From: Ursus arctos
Taxonomy: Eukaryota > Chordata > Mammalia > Carnivora > Ursidae
Length of the DNA: 64,000 nucleotides
Assembly (NCBI RefSeq): GCF_023065955.2
Contig: NW_026622808.1
Span: forward strand, 40,188,475 to 40,252,474
Reading direction: 5' to 3'
Of the stretch, positions 56,296 through 63,430 are shown piece after piece. The notes beneath the pieces are model-generated. The model searched no databases, was not told the DNA's origin, and saw nothing but the letters and a program-made list of their open reading frames with translations. Position numbers and translations under genes: made by a program. Each line of letters begins with the position of its first letter. The stretch's first letter is position 1.

Positions 56296-59004
56296 GAAGG
56301 ACAAGTAGAATAGGAAAAGATAAAAATCACAACAAAACATTTGAAGCTGCAAATCCAGTGGATGAGAGCTAACCAATTAAGGAGATATAGGAGGGCAGAA
56401 TTCTGAGCTGGGCGGGGAGGGGGGATGGATAACCCCATTGGGTCCTGTTTTACAGTACAGAACCTCCAAAAGGTTTAGCGCAAAGTGCTGCTTCCAGTGT
56501 GGGGCAAGGTCAAGCTGAAATCAGGAGTTGAGAGTACGTTTAAGAAGCAGTCAGATCCCCAGATCTTCCCCCATCTAGCAACTTATGCCTGCCCTTCTGG
56601 AAGTTTATTCTCTGGAGAGGGGAGACCAGTCTTTGGACTGGGGAATGCAGGAATTACATAATACGTGTGAGCACTGGCTCTCACCCCCACCTTTGCCCCC
56701 TTCTGCAAACCTTCTTCCTTTTAGCTCCCGGAATATTGGTAGTCAGACCTATACCCTTCAGGCAGGGGATTGGAAGATTGGGGGGGAGGGGGATCTGCCC
56801 AGTTTAAGAGGAAAGAGCTAAAGATGCTGAGATTACAGGTTTTCCCAATGAAATAGCTGAGTCAAGTCCTGTGCTAAAATAAAACCCACAGCAGATAGGC
56901 CCCGGCCACTCACCGAGCACTTCTAAGTTGGCTTTTGTTGTCCCAGCATCGCCAGATTTCTAAGGAACACTTTTTTTTTAAAAAAAGATTTATTTATTTA
57001 TTTGAGAGAGAGACAAGGGGACAGAGGGAAAGGGAGAGGGACAGGTAGACTCCCTGCTGAGCAGGGAGTCTGACCCAGGGCTCCATCCCAGGACCCTGAG
57101 ATCATGACCTGAACCGAAAGCAGACACTTAACTGACTGAGCCACTGAGGCACCGCCCCCTAAGGAATACTTCTAACATAAAAGATAACAATGAAAACAAA
57201 TAGGAAAAAAAAAAAAAACCCTCCAGGAAGCAGAATATATGCAGTAAGAGGAACATTTCAGGCTCTTCAGAAAGATTATCTTTTATGGTCTCAGAGAGAT
57301 AAGAAATTGCATTACATTCAAGATGCTACTAAAGAAAAGAAAGTACTCAGAAATTAAAAAAAGATAATAGTAGAAATGAAAACTCTTTAGAAGAGCTGAA
57401 TGATAAAGGAATTATCCCAGAAAAATTTTTCAGTAGGGAAAAATATTGTTTAACAAAGGTGGAAAATAAGAGAGAAAAGGTGAGAATAGAAGACCACCAG
57501 TCTAGAAGGCCCAGCACTGGAATAAGTCCCAGGAAAAGCAAGCAAAGGGCACAGAGGGGAAGAAATAATGACCTAATACCAGAAAATACCAAAGAACGCA
57601 AGGATGTTCATTTCCAGATAGAAAGGGCTGGATACTAAGCACAGAGGGTGAAAATAGACCTGCAGAGAGGCACATGAAATTCACAAACGGGGGTCAAGGA
57701 GAAGACCCTAGAAGCTTCCAGGGAGGAAAACACACACACACACACACACACACCCCAAAAACAGAAGCAAGAATCTACTGCTTACAGCAGCACCGGAAGC
57801 TAGAAGACAATAAAGTAGTTCTTAAAAATTCTGAAAGAACAAATATTTCGAACTTAGAATTCCACATCAAGATTCCCTATCACTGTAGTGTGCGGGTAGC
57901 ATAAAGACATTTACACATGCAACTTTTCACAAAATTGACCTCCCTGGCTCCCTTTTTAGGAAGCTGACGGAGGGTATGCCCACCAAAAATCAGGGATTCT
58001 TCTACAAAAAAGGAAGGTATGGATAGAGAAATGGGGTTCGTCAGAAGAAGGGCAAAAGCATCCCTAGTGTGATGTCCCAGGATGCCAGCCCAGCAGGAGT
58101 GGGGACCACCAGTCCTGCTTGGAGCAGGCACTCCTCAAGAAGACAAAACTGATGCATCTTTGTATCTGAATGTGTTGAGAATATGCTTAGATGGGGAGTT
58201 TGGAGTTGAATAGAAACCTAAAACAAACAAAAAAGACCAGCTGATAAAAAGGAATTGTAAGCATGGCTTTCTGGCTCAGTGGTGCATATCACCTAACGTA
58301 AATAGGAATTTTGCACTAAAAAAAATTATAACTATATTGGAGGGATTAGGAATAAGTTGCGTGTGGGGTGAGATCAGGATTGTGAAAGAGAATTTAATCC
58401 ATAATGGGAAATTAATAGATTAATACCTAACAATGAAAATCAATTCATAATGAACCCTGTGCCAAAAAGATCAGCTAAGAGAATTGGATGTGGCTGTCTC
58501 TGGGGAGTGGATAATGGCTAGGTCACCTGTTGGCAGAGGTGGTTGGGGAGGGGCGTGTCACGGGGCTGCTTAGAGTAAAAAGACTGTCTCGAAATGATGT
58601 TCATGTAAGTTTGATAGAAAAAGTTTTTTAAAAAAAATTAAGTTTTAAAGTTGCTGTACTTAATACAGTATTTTATCAATTCTGAGTTGCAGTTTTTCAC
58701 ATTTCTATCATAGCACTGAAATTAGGCCACATCTGAATGAAATGTGGTGCCTCAGGATTCTGATACTGCTTCTTATGTGGGGATGACAGGAGTATAACAC
58801 TTCTCTTTTCATTAAAGATTGCAGGCCTCAGTCTACCTCTTCCTCCCAAAAAATTGATTGGTAACATGGATCGTGAATTCATAGCTGAGAGGCAGAAAGG
58901 TCTTCAGAACTATCTCAACGTTATCACCACAAATCATATCTTGTCTAATTGTGAGCTGGTTAAGAAGTTTTTAGACCCAAACAACTACTCTGCAAACTAC
59001 ACTG
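23850..59004 (+). CDS. PXK: PX domain-containing serine/threonine kinase-like protein (5' part)
   Basis: PXK combines an N-terminal phosphoinositide-binding PX domain with a kinase-like domain and a WH2-type actin-binding tail; it acts in endosomal receptor trafficking. Only the first four coding exons lie here: 23850-23951, 48150-48200, 50092-50139 and 58818-59004. They join in frame (34, 17, 16 and 62 codons plus one base) to give residues 1-129. The PX domain runs from about residue 14 to the end of exon 4. It carries the RRYSDF lipid-binding motif (54-59), the proline loop PLPPKK (74-79) and the RQKGLQNYL helix (92-100). The start ATG has G at -3 and +4. The kinase-like part must lie beyond the right edge. 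Identity is from recalled similarity to the mammalian protein; no disruption is seen. Confidence 0.97.
28022..28232 (-). mobile_element. Can-SINE, antisense, with G28 tract
   Basis: TTTTTTTTTTAAGATTTTATTTCTTT to CTGAGCACCCAGGCGCCCC. Flanking AAGTTTTTTTGAAACT and AAGTTTTCTTGAACT. An uninterrupted run of 28 G occupies 28131-28158 in the centre. Confidence 0.93.
28434..28648 (-). mobile_element. Can-SINE, antisense
   Basis: A long T run, then 'ggagattgagcgcccaagagggg', (GA)n and a diverged body. Perfect 15-bp duplication TAGGGGCTGGTGATT at 28419-28433 and 28649-28663. Confidence 0.93.
29600..30030 (-). mobile_element. Old LINE-1 3' fragment, antisense, split by SINE
   Basis: 'tgtaattcacatactgtacaatttaccc', 'agtatattcacagagttgtgtacc' and, after the SINE, 'atcaactttagaacattttcattaccctgaaaggaagcccc' are standard inverted L1 3' text. 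Confidence 0.8.
29712..29938 (-). mobile_element. Can-SINE, antisense, in L1
   Basis: ATTTTATGTATTTATTTGAGAG to CTGAGCCACCCAGCCCCCCCC, then a second short SINE-tail piece 'ttttttaagatttatttatttat' (29915-29938). The L1 sequence TAATCAGTTTTA / TAATCAACTTTA is repeated at the borders. Confidence 0.88.
31339..31503 (-). mobile_element. Can-SINE, antisense
   Basis: TTTCTTTTTTTTAAGATTTTATTTATTC to CTGAGCCACCCAGGCGCCCC. The body is shortened relative to the full element. Confidence 0.92.
31589..31835 (-). mobile_element. Can-SINE, antisense
   Basis: (CTTT)n, then TTTAGATTTATTTATTTATTTTAG to CTGTGCCACCTAGGCACCC. Perfect 11-bp duplication CCATACCTGTT at 31578-31588 and 31836-31846. Confidence 0.93.
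31925..32085 (+). mobile_element. MIR fossil SINE
   Basis: 'gaccttggactaatgctttgatctctccagcctg', 'gctgctgtgaggattaactgagctcac' and 'cagagctcagcacataagtg' follow the MIR order. Confidence 0.75.
33011..33199 (+). mobile_element. Can-SINE
   Basis: GGACTCCTGGGTGGCTCAG to AATAAAATCTTTTTTAAAAAAAG. Perfect 14-bp duplication AAAGTGCCAGCCCG at 32997-33010 and 33200-33213. One of only four sense-oriented copies in the PXK introns. Confidence 0.95.
33822..34046 (-). mobile_element. Can-SINE, antisense, with A(n)(TA)n tract
   Basis: TATAAAAGATTGTATTTATTTATTTG to TTGAGCCACCCAGGTGTCCC. It is preceded by about 27 A and an (AT)n run (33822-33867). Flanking AAAGGGAGAAAAA and AAAGGGAAAAAAA. Confidence 0.9.
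34480..34720 (+). repeat. Ancient interspersed repeat, family unresolved
   Basis: Resembles the unit at 8240-8430 in wording ('gaggg acttgagcaggtatatagcatgtg', 'gtggtattttaggaag') and is heavily diverged. Confidence 0.35.
35030..35405 (-). mobile_element. Old LINE-1 ORF2-end fragment, antisense
   Basis: 'tggcttctttcagcataaagc', 'gttgacatttgggttgtttccac' and 'ctaggactggaattgcttagtcacatgg' are inverted L1 text. Confidence 0.85.
35795..36110. mobile_element. DNA transposon fossil (hAT-like MER type)
   Basis: Runs from 'atactgtccaacggaaatataatgcaaaccacatag' to 'gcttgtggctactatactggacagcccag', a recognisable mammalian non-autonomous element with inverted ends (ACTGTCCA.../...TGGACAG). A shorter relative is at 36255-36400. 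The family name is not assigned. Confidence 0.6.
37740..38020 (-). mobile_element. Old LINE (L1ME-like) fragment, antisense
   Basis: 'aatttcaccccaggagataactactgttaacatttattg' is typical of this family; compare 20900-21330. Confidence 0.6.
38066..38395 (+). mobile_element. Can-SINE, short type, split by a second SINE
   Basis: The first part is 38066-38168 ('aaggggttcctggctggctcag' to 'tgacttaaaaatcaaatctt'). The A-rich tail resumes after the inner SINE, at about 38372-38399. Outer flanks are similar (GGATATAGAAG and GGGCATAGAAG). Confidence 0.88.
38169..38371 (-). mobile_element. Can-SINE, antisense, nested in the tail of another
   Basis: TTTTTTCTTTTAAGATTTTATTTG to CTGAGCCCCCCAGGCGCCCC. Target duplications TTAAAAATCAAATCTT (38153-38168) and TTAAAAATAAAATCTT (38372-38387) are tail sequence of the older SINE. 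Confidence 0.92.
39796..39998 (-). mobile_element. Can-SINE, antisense
   Basis: TTTGAAAGATTTTATTTATTTGAGAG to CTGAGCCACCCAGGCTCCCCC. The duplication ATGCCTTTTA is at 39785-39794 and 40001-40010. Confidence 0.92.
40385..40597 (-). mobile_element. Can-SINE, antisense, rearranged 3' part
   Basis: The head is normal (CTGAGCCACCCAGGTGCCC). The T-rich side contains an unusual 'gttttttattatttaagtagagttgacatacaac' segment in place of the normal CT region. Confidence 0.85.
41100..41320 (+). repeat. Ancient interspersed repeat, family unresolved
   Basis: 'gagttgagttttattctgtggccagtgggagccctgg' followed by 'cctgagcagggaagtagaatgatg' repeats the pattern of 8240-8430. Confidence 0.45.
41645..41845. mobile_element. 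MER5-type DNA transposon fossil
   Basis: 'ggttctcacccctggctgcacattagaatcgcctggggaac' and the inverted end 'gcagcagggttgagaccctctgc' identify this hAT-derived family. A poly-T run of about 24 (41777-41800) is inserted. Confidence 0.8.
42277..42290. repeat. C14 homopolymer
   Basis: Fourteen consecutive C in unique intronic sequence. Confidence 0.9.
42430..42625 (+). mobile_element. MIR fossil SINE
   Basis: 'cagctgcttcctagttgtgcgaccttggacagctcactcaac', 'gctgtgagaattgaaagagc' and 'gttcctggcacaggatcagtgctca' give the complete MIR order. Confidence 0.85.
43280..43372 (+). mobile_element. Can-SINE, short type
   Basis: GGCGCCTGGCTGGCTCAGTCGG through the GTTCGAGCCCCACATTGG core and a short A/T tail. 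Flanks TTTCTGAGCA and TTTCGAGCA. Confidence 0.9.
43690..43915. mobile_element. DNA transposon fossil (hAT-like MER type)
   Basis: 'gtttctcaaccttatgactaatgacattgggtgcc', 'gtgctgtgcattgtaggtgtttagcagcacctgacctctatc' and 'ggatgccagtagcactcccccatcccctgtgacaacc' match a very common mammalian element with TTCTCAACC-type ends. Confidence 0.75.
44385..44445 (-). mobile_element. Can-SINE fragment, short type, antisense
   Basis: 'aatgtgggtcacaaactcatgaccctgagatcaagggtcacatg' is the reverse complement of the central part of short-type copies. Both ends are missing. Confidence 0.65.
45058..45259 (-). mobile_element. Can-SINE, full length, antisense, young
   Basis: Bear-type copy with a perfect 13-bp duplication GCAAATCAGTCTT at 45045-45057 and 45260-45272. 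Confidence 0.95.
45537..45760 (-). mobile_element. Can-SINE, full length, antisense, young
   Basis: Bear-type copy with a perfect 16-bp duplication CTAAATCACCTATTTA at 45521-45536 and 45761-45776. An (ATTT)n expansion lies between the duplication and the element tail. Confidence 0.95.
46541..46880 (-). mobile_element. LTR fragment of MaLR type (likely), inverted
   Basis: 'ctgttta ggctgctgtgg', 'agaaatttatttttcacagttccagatgc', 'ccttctcaaagtgtcctcgtggtggaaggggcaaggc' and 'cccattcatgagggtttcactcccatgacc' resemble a common mammalian MST/MLT1-like LTR. No internal viral gene is present; it interrupts the L1. Confidence 0.5.
47110..47299 (-). mobile_element. Can-SINE, antisense, in L1
   Basis: TTTTTAAAGATTTTATTTATTTATTT to CTGAGCCACCCAGGCACCCC. 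Flanks TTCCTTTTT and CTCCTTTTTA. The L1 continues on both sides. Confidence 0.92.
48150..48200 (+). CDS. PXK: PXK exon 2
   Basis: Acceptor polypyrimidine tract CCCCCCTCTTTTTTAG ends at 48149; donor CAG|GTAAGC follows 48200. The 51 bases encode EYIIRVQRGISVENSWQ, the first strands of the PX domain, in phase 0 at both ends. Confidence 0.97.
48201..50091 (+). other. PXK intron 2 (1.9 kb)
   Basis: Free of Can-SINEs. It contains a C-rich run (48644-48659) and a MER20/MER5-like fossil (49255-49380); otherwise unique sequence with nothing recognised. Confidence 0.9.
49255..49380. mobile_element. MER20/MER5-like DNA transposon fossil
   Basis: 'attagaatccccaggatacttaacaaaaatgtggactcttgggccccacagtggacctactg' is characteristic text of these hAT-derived elements. 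Similar fragments are at 45985-46110 and 59870-60215. Confidence 0.7.
50092..50139 (+). CDS. PXK: PXK exon 3
   Basis: Acceptor CTTGTCTTACAG ends at 50091; donor CAG|GTAAAT follows 50139. The 48 bases encode IVRRYSDFDLLNNSLQ, which holds the RRY phosphoinositide-contact motif. Phase 0 at both ends. Confidence 0.97.
52085..52300 (+). mobile_element. Old LINE (L1ME-like) 3' fragment
   Basis: 'aaaaaggattggagggaaatatgccaaacttttaacaatggtgatccccaggtggc' followed by 'tactgttttgtactttccaagttc' is typical sense-strand 3' text of old L1. Confidence 0.65.
52347..52553 (-). mobile_element. Can-SINE, antisense, with head duplication
   Basis: Perfect duplication GAATCACTACCTT at 52334-52346 and 52554-52566. 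The head contains a direct duplication of GAGCCACCCAGGC. Confidence 0.94.
52670..52820 (+). mobile_element. MIR fossil SINE
   Basis: 'agactctgccccttacaccagagagaccttgggccatttattttccctccc' and 'tctgaaacaaggggttgaaccagatgacttctcagg' follow the MIR pattern. Confidence 0.75.
53955..54042. repeat. (TATATA/CACA)n compound microsatellite
   Basis: About 88 bases of mixed TA and CA dinucleotides, adjoining the inverted L1 end. Confidence 0.95.
54043..54165 (-). mobile_element. LINE-1 3' end, antisense, truncated
   Basis: 'ttttttattatgatatgttagtcactatacagtacac' and 'gttccatgattcattgtttgcgtatgacacccaatgctcc' are the inverse of the L1 3' end at 893-1375. Confidence 0.9.
54172..54550 (-). mobile_element. 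Can-SINE, antisense, split by a nested SINE
   Basis: The outer element (54172-54326, resuming near 54520) reads TTTTTTTTAAGATTTATTTATTTTAG to 'gttggacacttaaccgactg', where the sequence stops short of the usual head. Confidence 0.87.
54327..54519 (-). mobile_element. Can-SINE, antisense, nested
   Basis: Full element with duplications AAGAATTGGACACTT (54312-54326) and AAGAGTTGGACACTT (54520-54534), both from the outer SINE. Same orientation as its host. Confidence 0.92.
54669..54808 (-). mobile_element. Can-SINE fragment, antisense, head missing
   Basis: (ATTT)n, AAAGATTTTATTCATC through 'gagccccatgcaggacttgatcctg', then abruptly unique sequence. The tRNA-like head is absent. Confidence 0.88.
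54897..54931. repeat. (CA)n microsatellite
   Basis: Perfect CA run of about 17 units. Further CA runs are at 56264-56292 and 57730-57753. Confidence 0.95.
54980..55333 (-). mobile_element. Can-SINE, antisense, split by a sense SINE
   Basis: The tail side is 54980-55010 (TTTTTTTAAAGATTTTATTTAG). The body resumes at about 55184 ('ttatttgagagagcgagcatgcgc') and ends in AAGCCACCCAGATGCCCC. Confidence 0.9.
55011..55183 (+). mobile_element. Can-SINE, sense, nested in an antisense copy
   Basis: 'ggcacggggtggctcagttggttaaacatctgcc' to AAATAAATAAATCTTAAAAAAAT. Host-derived ATTTTATTTAG and AAATTATTTGAG lie at the borders. Confidence 0.9.
55944..56128 (-). mobile_element. Can-SINE, antisense
   Basis: TTTAAAAAAATATTTATTTGAGAG to CTGAGGCCACCCAGGCATCC. 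Perfect duplication CTGATGCTTTT at 55933-55943 and 56129-56139. Confidence 0.93.
56973..57158 (-). mobile_element. Can-SINE, antisense
   Basis: TTTTTTTAAAAAAAGATTTATTTATTT to CTGAGCCACTGAGGCACCG. Duplications CTAAGGAACACTT (56960-56972) and CTAAGGAATACTT (57159-57171). Confidence 0.93.
57330..58600 (+). mobile_element. Old L1-class element (L1/HAL1-like), sense
   Basis: 'ttcatttccagatagaaagggctggatactaagcac', 'gagaagaccctagaagcttccagggaggaaaac' and 'ggaagctagaagacaataaagtagttc' resemble the ORF1-region text of old L1/HAL1 elements. It ends about 220 bases before PXK exon 4. Borders are approximate. Confidence 0.65.
58818..59004 (+). CDS. PXK: PXK exon 4
   Basis: Acceptor CATTAAAG ends at 58817, with a weak pyrimidine tract (CTTCTCTTTTC) upstream; donor CTG|GTAAGC follows 59004. 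The 187 bases encode residues 68-129 plus one base. They start IAGLSLPLPPKK and end SANYT, completing most of the PX domain. Confidence 0.97.
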
Positions 59005-59869
59005 GTAAGCAAAGGGATCTCTGAGCGACGGTCGCGTGACTCCAGAGGCACTGTTCTTTGCTGGAGATAACACATGGGAGGAATTATTTCCAAACGGGGT
59101 CATGTGTACATTTGTTATAGGCCATTATTTGCTTATTAATGCTTTACCCGGTTGTAATTTACTGTAAGAGTACAAGAAGAAAATAATTACTTCTAAAATG
59201 TTTGTGGTGTTTGCACAGAAGAATATGAAAGAGAAGTTACGGGGTCTTAGAGTCTTGTCTTTATTGTCTCCCCTGACAGAACAGAAAGTAAATAATCCAC
59301 AATAATCTGTACCATAATCTCAATCTGATGTTTATCTGGATCTGTTTTTGTATTTACAACACAGAGTATGTCTGGTTTTTCTGGGAATTACTTTATACCG
59401 CATGGTTCAGAAGGGTCCTTTCTGTGTCTTCCCAGTTGCTCCCAGAGACGCACTCAAGGCAAAGCCTGAGGACGAGCTAGTTGTCTTCCAGACCTTCCCT
59501 GGATCAGTCAGGGGACTGAGGTGGAAAGGGTGCCAGTTATACACAAAGCTGGCGTTGATAACCTGAGCCTGTTGTCAGCAGAATGAGTGATTAAATATTC
59601 AGTATTCCCTGGTGTGGCCTTGAAGAGACCACTGGAAACCGTCATAGAACTGAGCCAGTGACGAGAGTCCGACTGATTTGTTGAAGCTGAGCCAGGCTTA
59701 GAGTCCTAGTGGAACTCCGGGTATTTTTCATAAGCTGATTTCCTTGCTAAGAGAATAGATTGTGTACACGTTCTATTTCAGGTCCTCACAATACCGCTTT
59801 TGAAGTAATTAAAGGGAGGCGCTTTTATTCCTGTTTCGGAGAGAGGGAAATAGGGGACTGCTTGTCAGG

Positions 59870-60215
59870 TACCAAATTTTTCTGCATAATAGACTCACCC
59901 AGGGAGCTTAAAAAAATCTTGGTGCCCAGGTACTCATGCCAATTAAATGAAAATATCTATGGCTTGGGGGAGCTCCTCCTTTGTAAAGCTCCGCAAGAGG
60001 TTCCAGTATGCAGCTGGAGTTTGAAAACCATAGCCCTTGGACCTTGCTCCTCACGTCACAGTGTGGTCGTCTGACCCACAGCATTGGCATCGCTGGGAGC
60101 TTATCACAAATGCTGAATTCAGGCCCCGTCCCAAACCTACAGATCAGGATCTGAGTTTAACAAAGTCCCCAGGGGAATTGCATATGCGTTCAAGTCTGAG
60201 AAGCCTTGCTATAGA
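59870..60215. mobile_element. Two adjoining MER5/MER20-like DNA transposon fossils
   Basis: 59870-60040: 'taatagactcacccagggagcttaaaaaaatcttggtgccc'. 60040-60215: 'ggcatcgctgggagcttatcacaaatgctgaattcaggccccgtcccaaacctacagatcagg' to 'agtctgagaagccttgct'. Confidence 0.75.
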
Positions 60216-61693
60216 GTGTACCTCCTATCTTCTAATGGAAGTACCTGCAAAGGTGAGAAAAATGCCTTTCTAGAATGCAACCAGGTGAAGGAAAGTTTAG
60301 TTCAAACTCACATTGACTCTAAGCGACGAAATCAAGCATTGAGTTATTACAAGGCTTTCATTCTTCCCGCAGTTGTTTTTTGATTCATCTGGGAGAAAAG
60401 ACATCACAGGCCTGGGACTTCCAGGACAGTTTAACTTCCTCCAGAGTAGCATCTCTCAGGGCTTTCAGTTACCATGCCTCACCTCGATTGTTCTCACATT
60501 GTCAGATGGTGAGCCATCTGGATTGACTGTTGTCAAATCAGCCCTAACATAGCTGTGCTCATTGGTTTGTCTACTTACTTCCCGACAGTGTCTGCAGATG
60601 TATTCCCGAGGGCAAGGCTCAAGGTGCAGTGCTCGCAGGATGATGCCGTCCGTTCTGTTCCATAGACCTTCAGTGTCTGCTATGCCTATGCTGTGTGCTG
60701 GGTGCAGGCCTTGGGGGGGGGGGTTGCTGGTGCAAGGGGAGCTTGTACCGGGAGTACAATGAGTTACGTGGGGTCAGAGCTAGAAGAGATTTCGGAGCAG
60801 GCATGTCATAACTAACTCATTTACAGGTAAGAGATAGCCTGAGAGGAAAGGCCCTACCTAGGGTTGCACATTCATCAGCTTGTACAAGGGTACGATGTCT
60901 GAGTGTTTTCCAGTTAAAATGCTGCTTTGCCCCTGGAAGATTACCTGATCCCTATATTTCCTTCTGTACCCCTCCATGCTGCTATTGTACTTGACCTTTC
61001 CTCCTCCACCTCCTCCACCTCTCCCCCCACCCCCACTCCCCCGCTTGGCAGACAGGAGTCCAAAGCAAATGTGGGCAGAGATCTAAGAAGGCTGCCAGAG
61101 ACTCCCACCGGAACCCGAATGTTCAAGAAGCTGTGCTGTTTAGAGGACACAGTCCTGTAACGAAACAATAAGGGATGGATGCTGATTTATTGCCCCCTTT
61201 GAATGAAACGTCAGAACTTGTCTTGCTTCTAGGGTGACTCACTAGCCGCCTCAGGGAAGGGAAGCCCAGGCATCCTCCTCTGCACCAGCTTGACCGAGCC
61301 AATCCCCGGAAAACCAGGCAGACTTGTCTGGCTTCCCGAAACTCAAACCATGGCCTCTGGTTCCCGAGGGCACGGCACTCTGCCTACCGCCAACGTGTGG
61401 CTCTTCTCTAAGCAGGGTCACTCCCCCCTTTCATATGGATAAGGTCTCTACCTCTTACCTGTTTCCAGATGGTCTGCGATCACCACCCCGCTCTGCTTCA
61501 GCAGGATTTGAGTTCAGCTGCTCCCGTGGCCCAAGTCTCCGAGGCCGCTTTTCCTGCCTCTTGCTCTGAGGTTGAAGATGCCAGGTTGGAGGGGGACTGT
61601 GATGCCAGCCTAGTCCGCAGGGGTGGGGAACTAGGAACTTCAGGGTATCAGCAGCTGCCTCCTCCCCAGCTCTCCAGCCTGGGATTTCTGATC

Positions 61694-61733
61694 TTCCCTT
61701 CCCTTCCCTTCCCTTCCCTTCCCTTCCCTTCCC
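61694..61733. repeat. (TTCCC)8 pentanucleotide repeat
   Basis: Eight perfect TTCCC units, a pure pyrimidine tract that could form triplex DNA or, on the other strand, G-rich structures. Confidence 0.95.
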
Positions 61734-62344
61734 TGTTCTCCAGATAACCAAAGAAACAGAGGTCCTTGGTGCTCTGTGGGGGAGTTGTGAGGTGTCCATT
61801 TGTATTACCAAGTCTAATTGAGGGCCACCTTTTGTTACAGGGAGAACAGGTATCTTCCAGTCATGATGGGCTTATATTGGAAAACACACGCACACATCCC
61901 CCACCCCACGCACACTTCACCTTATTCGTCTTATTAACAAGGTGCTCTGTCATTTAAAAGCCTCGGTGCACTGTAGCTGTCTTCCCACTTCAAACCTCAC
62001 ACCCCGTCAGAATAAGGGGATTTTTAATGTCCATTGCAGAAGTCACTTGGACCAGAAGTATGGAGGCTTGGATCCTGGTCCCCAGCTTTGTCGTCAGCAG
62101 CGTTTCCCCTCTGTGAGCCTCAGGTCCTGACCTATGGACCAAGAGGAGAGGGAGGGAGGTAGGCAGGCATTGTACAGGCCCTCTTGTAGTCCTGAAACCC
62201 CGGAACCCTATGAGTAGGTCAGGTAGTAGTGGGCTAAAGGATAGAAGGACGGAGGGAGGGTTGCGGGTGGGGGTTTATATTTGGAACCAGCTGGGTGCGT
62301 TGGAGCCATTTTTTAGGCCCAAGTCCATGGTGCAGGCCTCTGTG

Positions 62345-62358
62345 GCGCCACCTGCTGT
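62345..62358 (-). promoter_or_regulatory. CTCF-like motif, reverse
   Basis: Read on the - strand, ACAGCAGGTGGCGC fits the core CCASYAGRKGGCRS at 13 of 14 positions. It points toward the forward motif at 7164. Confidence 0.6.
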
Positions 62359-63329
62359 AGTGGATCGGGGATCTGGAGCCCGCTTGCAGGGCTGGAGTCT
62401 GTTCTCTGCAATGATCGTGGGCCTGGAGGCTGCACACAGTGGGGGCAGCTGGTACATTCTGAGCTGAGAAGTCAGAGCTCTGCGGGAAGCACAGGGTGGG
62501 CCTAAAGGCCTTGCTCTGCATTTCCTGTCTGGGGCTTGTTTCTCAGCATTTCCTGAACATGCAGTTTTTCCCCATGTGTCCGTCAGTGTTAAAGAAATGG
62601 AAGGGCAGATGCCTTTCTTCGCATGGATTTCATGTTCTAATGGGAGCGAGTGTCCACATGCATCGAACATGTATTGAACCCCTAGTTCTTGCTTCATCAA
62701 GTATTTATTGAGCGCATACTCTGTCAGGTGCTACAAATACAGCATTAAGGAAAGCATAGTCCCCTACCCCCACCCCAGGGCACTTCTGCAGGGGGATTGA
62801 CAGGTGAAGGCTCTGGCAGAGTAGACATGGCCCAGCACCTTGAGGGTGGGAGTAGGGGTGCAGATGATCCAGTTTTGAAGGTGGAGGAAGGCTTCCAGAA
62901 GAATTGATGCCTACATGGAGATTTAAGGATAAGTAGAAGTTAGCCAGGCCAAAAGGCAAGGGCCAGTGCTGCAGGAGAGAAAAAAATATTTCCATGTGGC
63001 AGTGGGCTTTTACTCAGATTAAGACGTAGCCTTCACAGCCAGAGTTCACAGTCTAGTGGAAGAGAGTAGCCCTAACACAGGACCAACCTTGGGTGAATCC
63101 CGTAGGAGAAGGACACACGTAGCTCTGGGAATGTACAGAGGATGGAGGCTGGGGGAGACCTGGCTCAGGAGTGGCCGGCTTTGGGCTGAGCCTTGAGGGA
63201 TAGGTGGACAGGAATGGAAAATGCGGAGGGGTGGGGTTGGTCCTGTCTTCAGGGGTCAAGGCAGGTAAATCTAGGCACCACACTACCTGTGTGGAGGCGT
63301 AAAGACAGAAAGTCAAGTTAAAGCCAGAG

Positions 63330-63430
63330 CTGAGTTAACACTTAGGTTTAGAAGCTTGGCCTTGATTTTGTAAGGAGATGGGTTGCTGGTAAATGCTTCT
63401 AAGCAGAGGAGCAGATGCTTAGGATTGAAG
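63330..63430 (+). repeat. Ancient interspersed repeat, family unresolved
   Basis: 'gaagcttggccttgattttgtaaggagatgggttgctgg' and 'cttctaagcagaggagcagatg' parallel 8240-8430. Confidence 0.4.

Larger units (their letters stand above)
50140..58817 (+). other. PXK intron 3 (8.7 kb)
   Basis: Unique sequence at 50140-52080 and 52830-53940 has no recognised gene. The remainder is dominated by antisense Can-SINEs, microsatellites and L1-class fossils. An 82-codon ATG frame at 53471-53719 resembles nothing I know. Confidence 0.85.
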
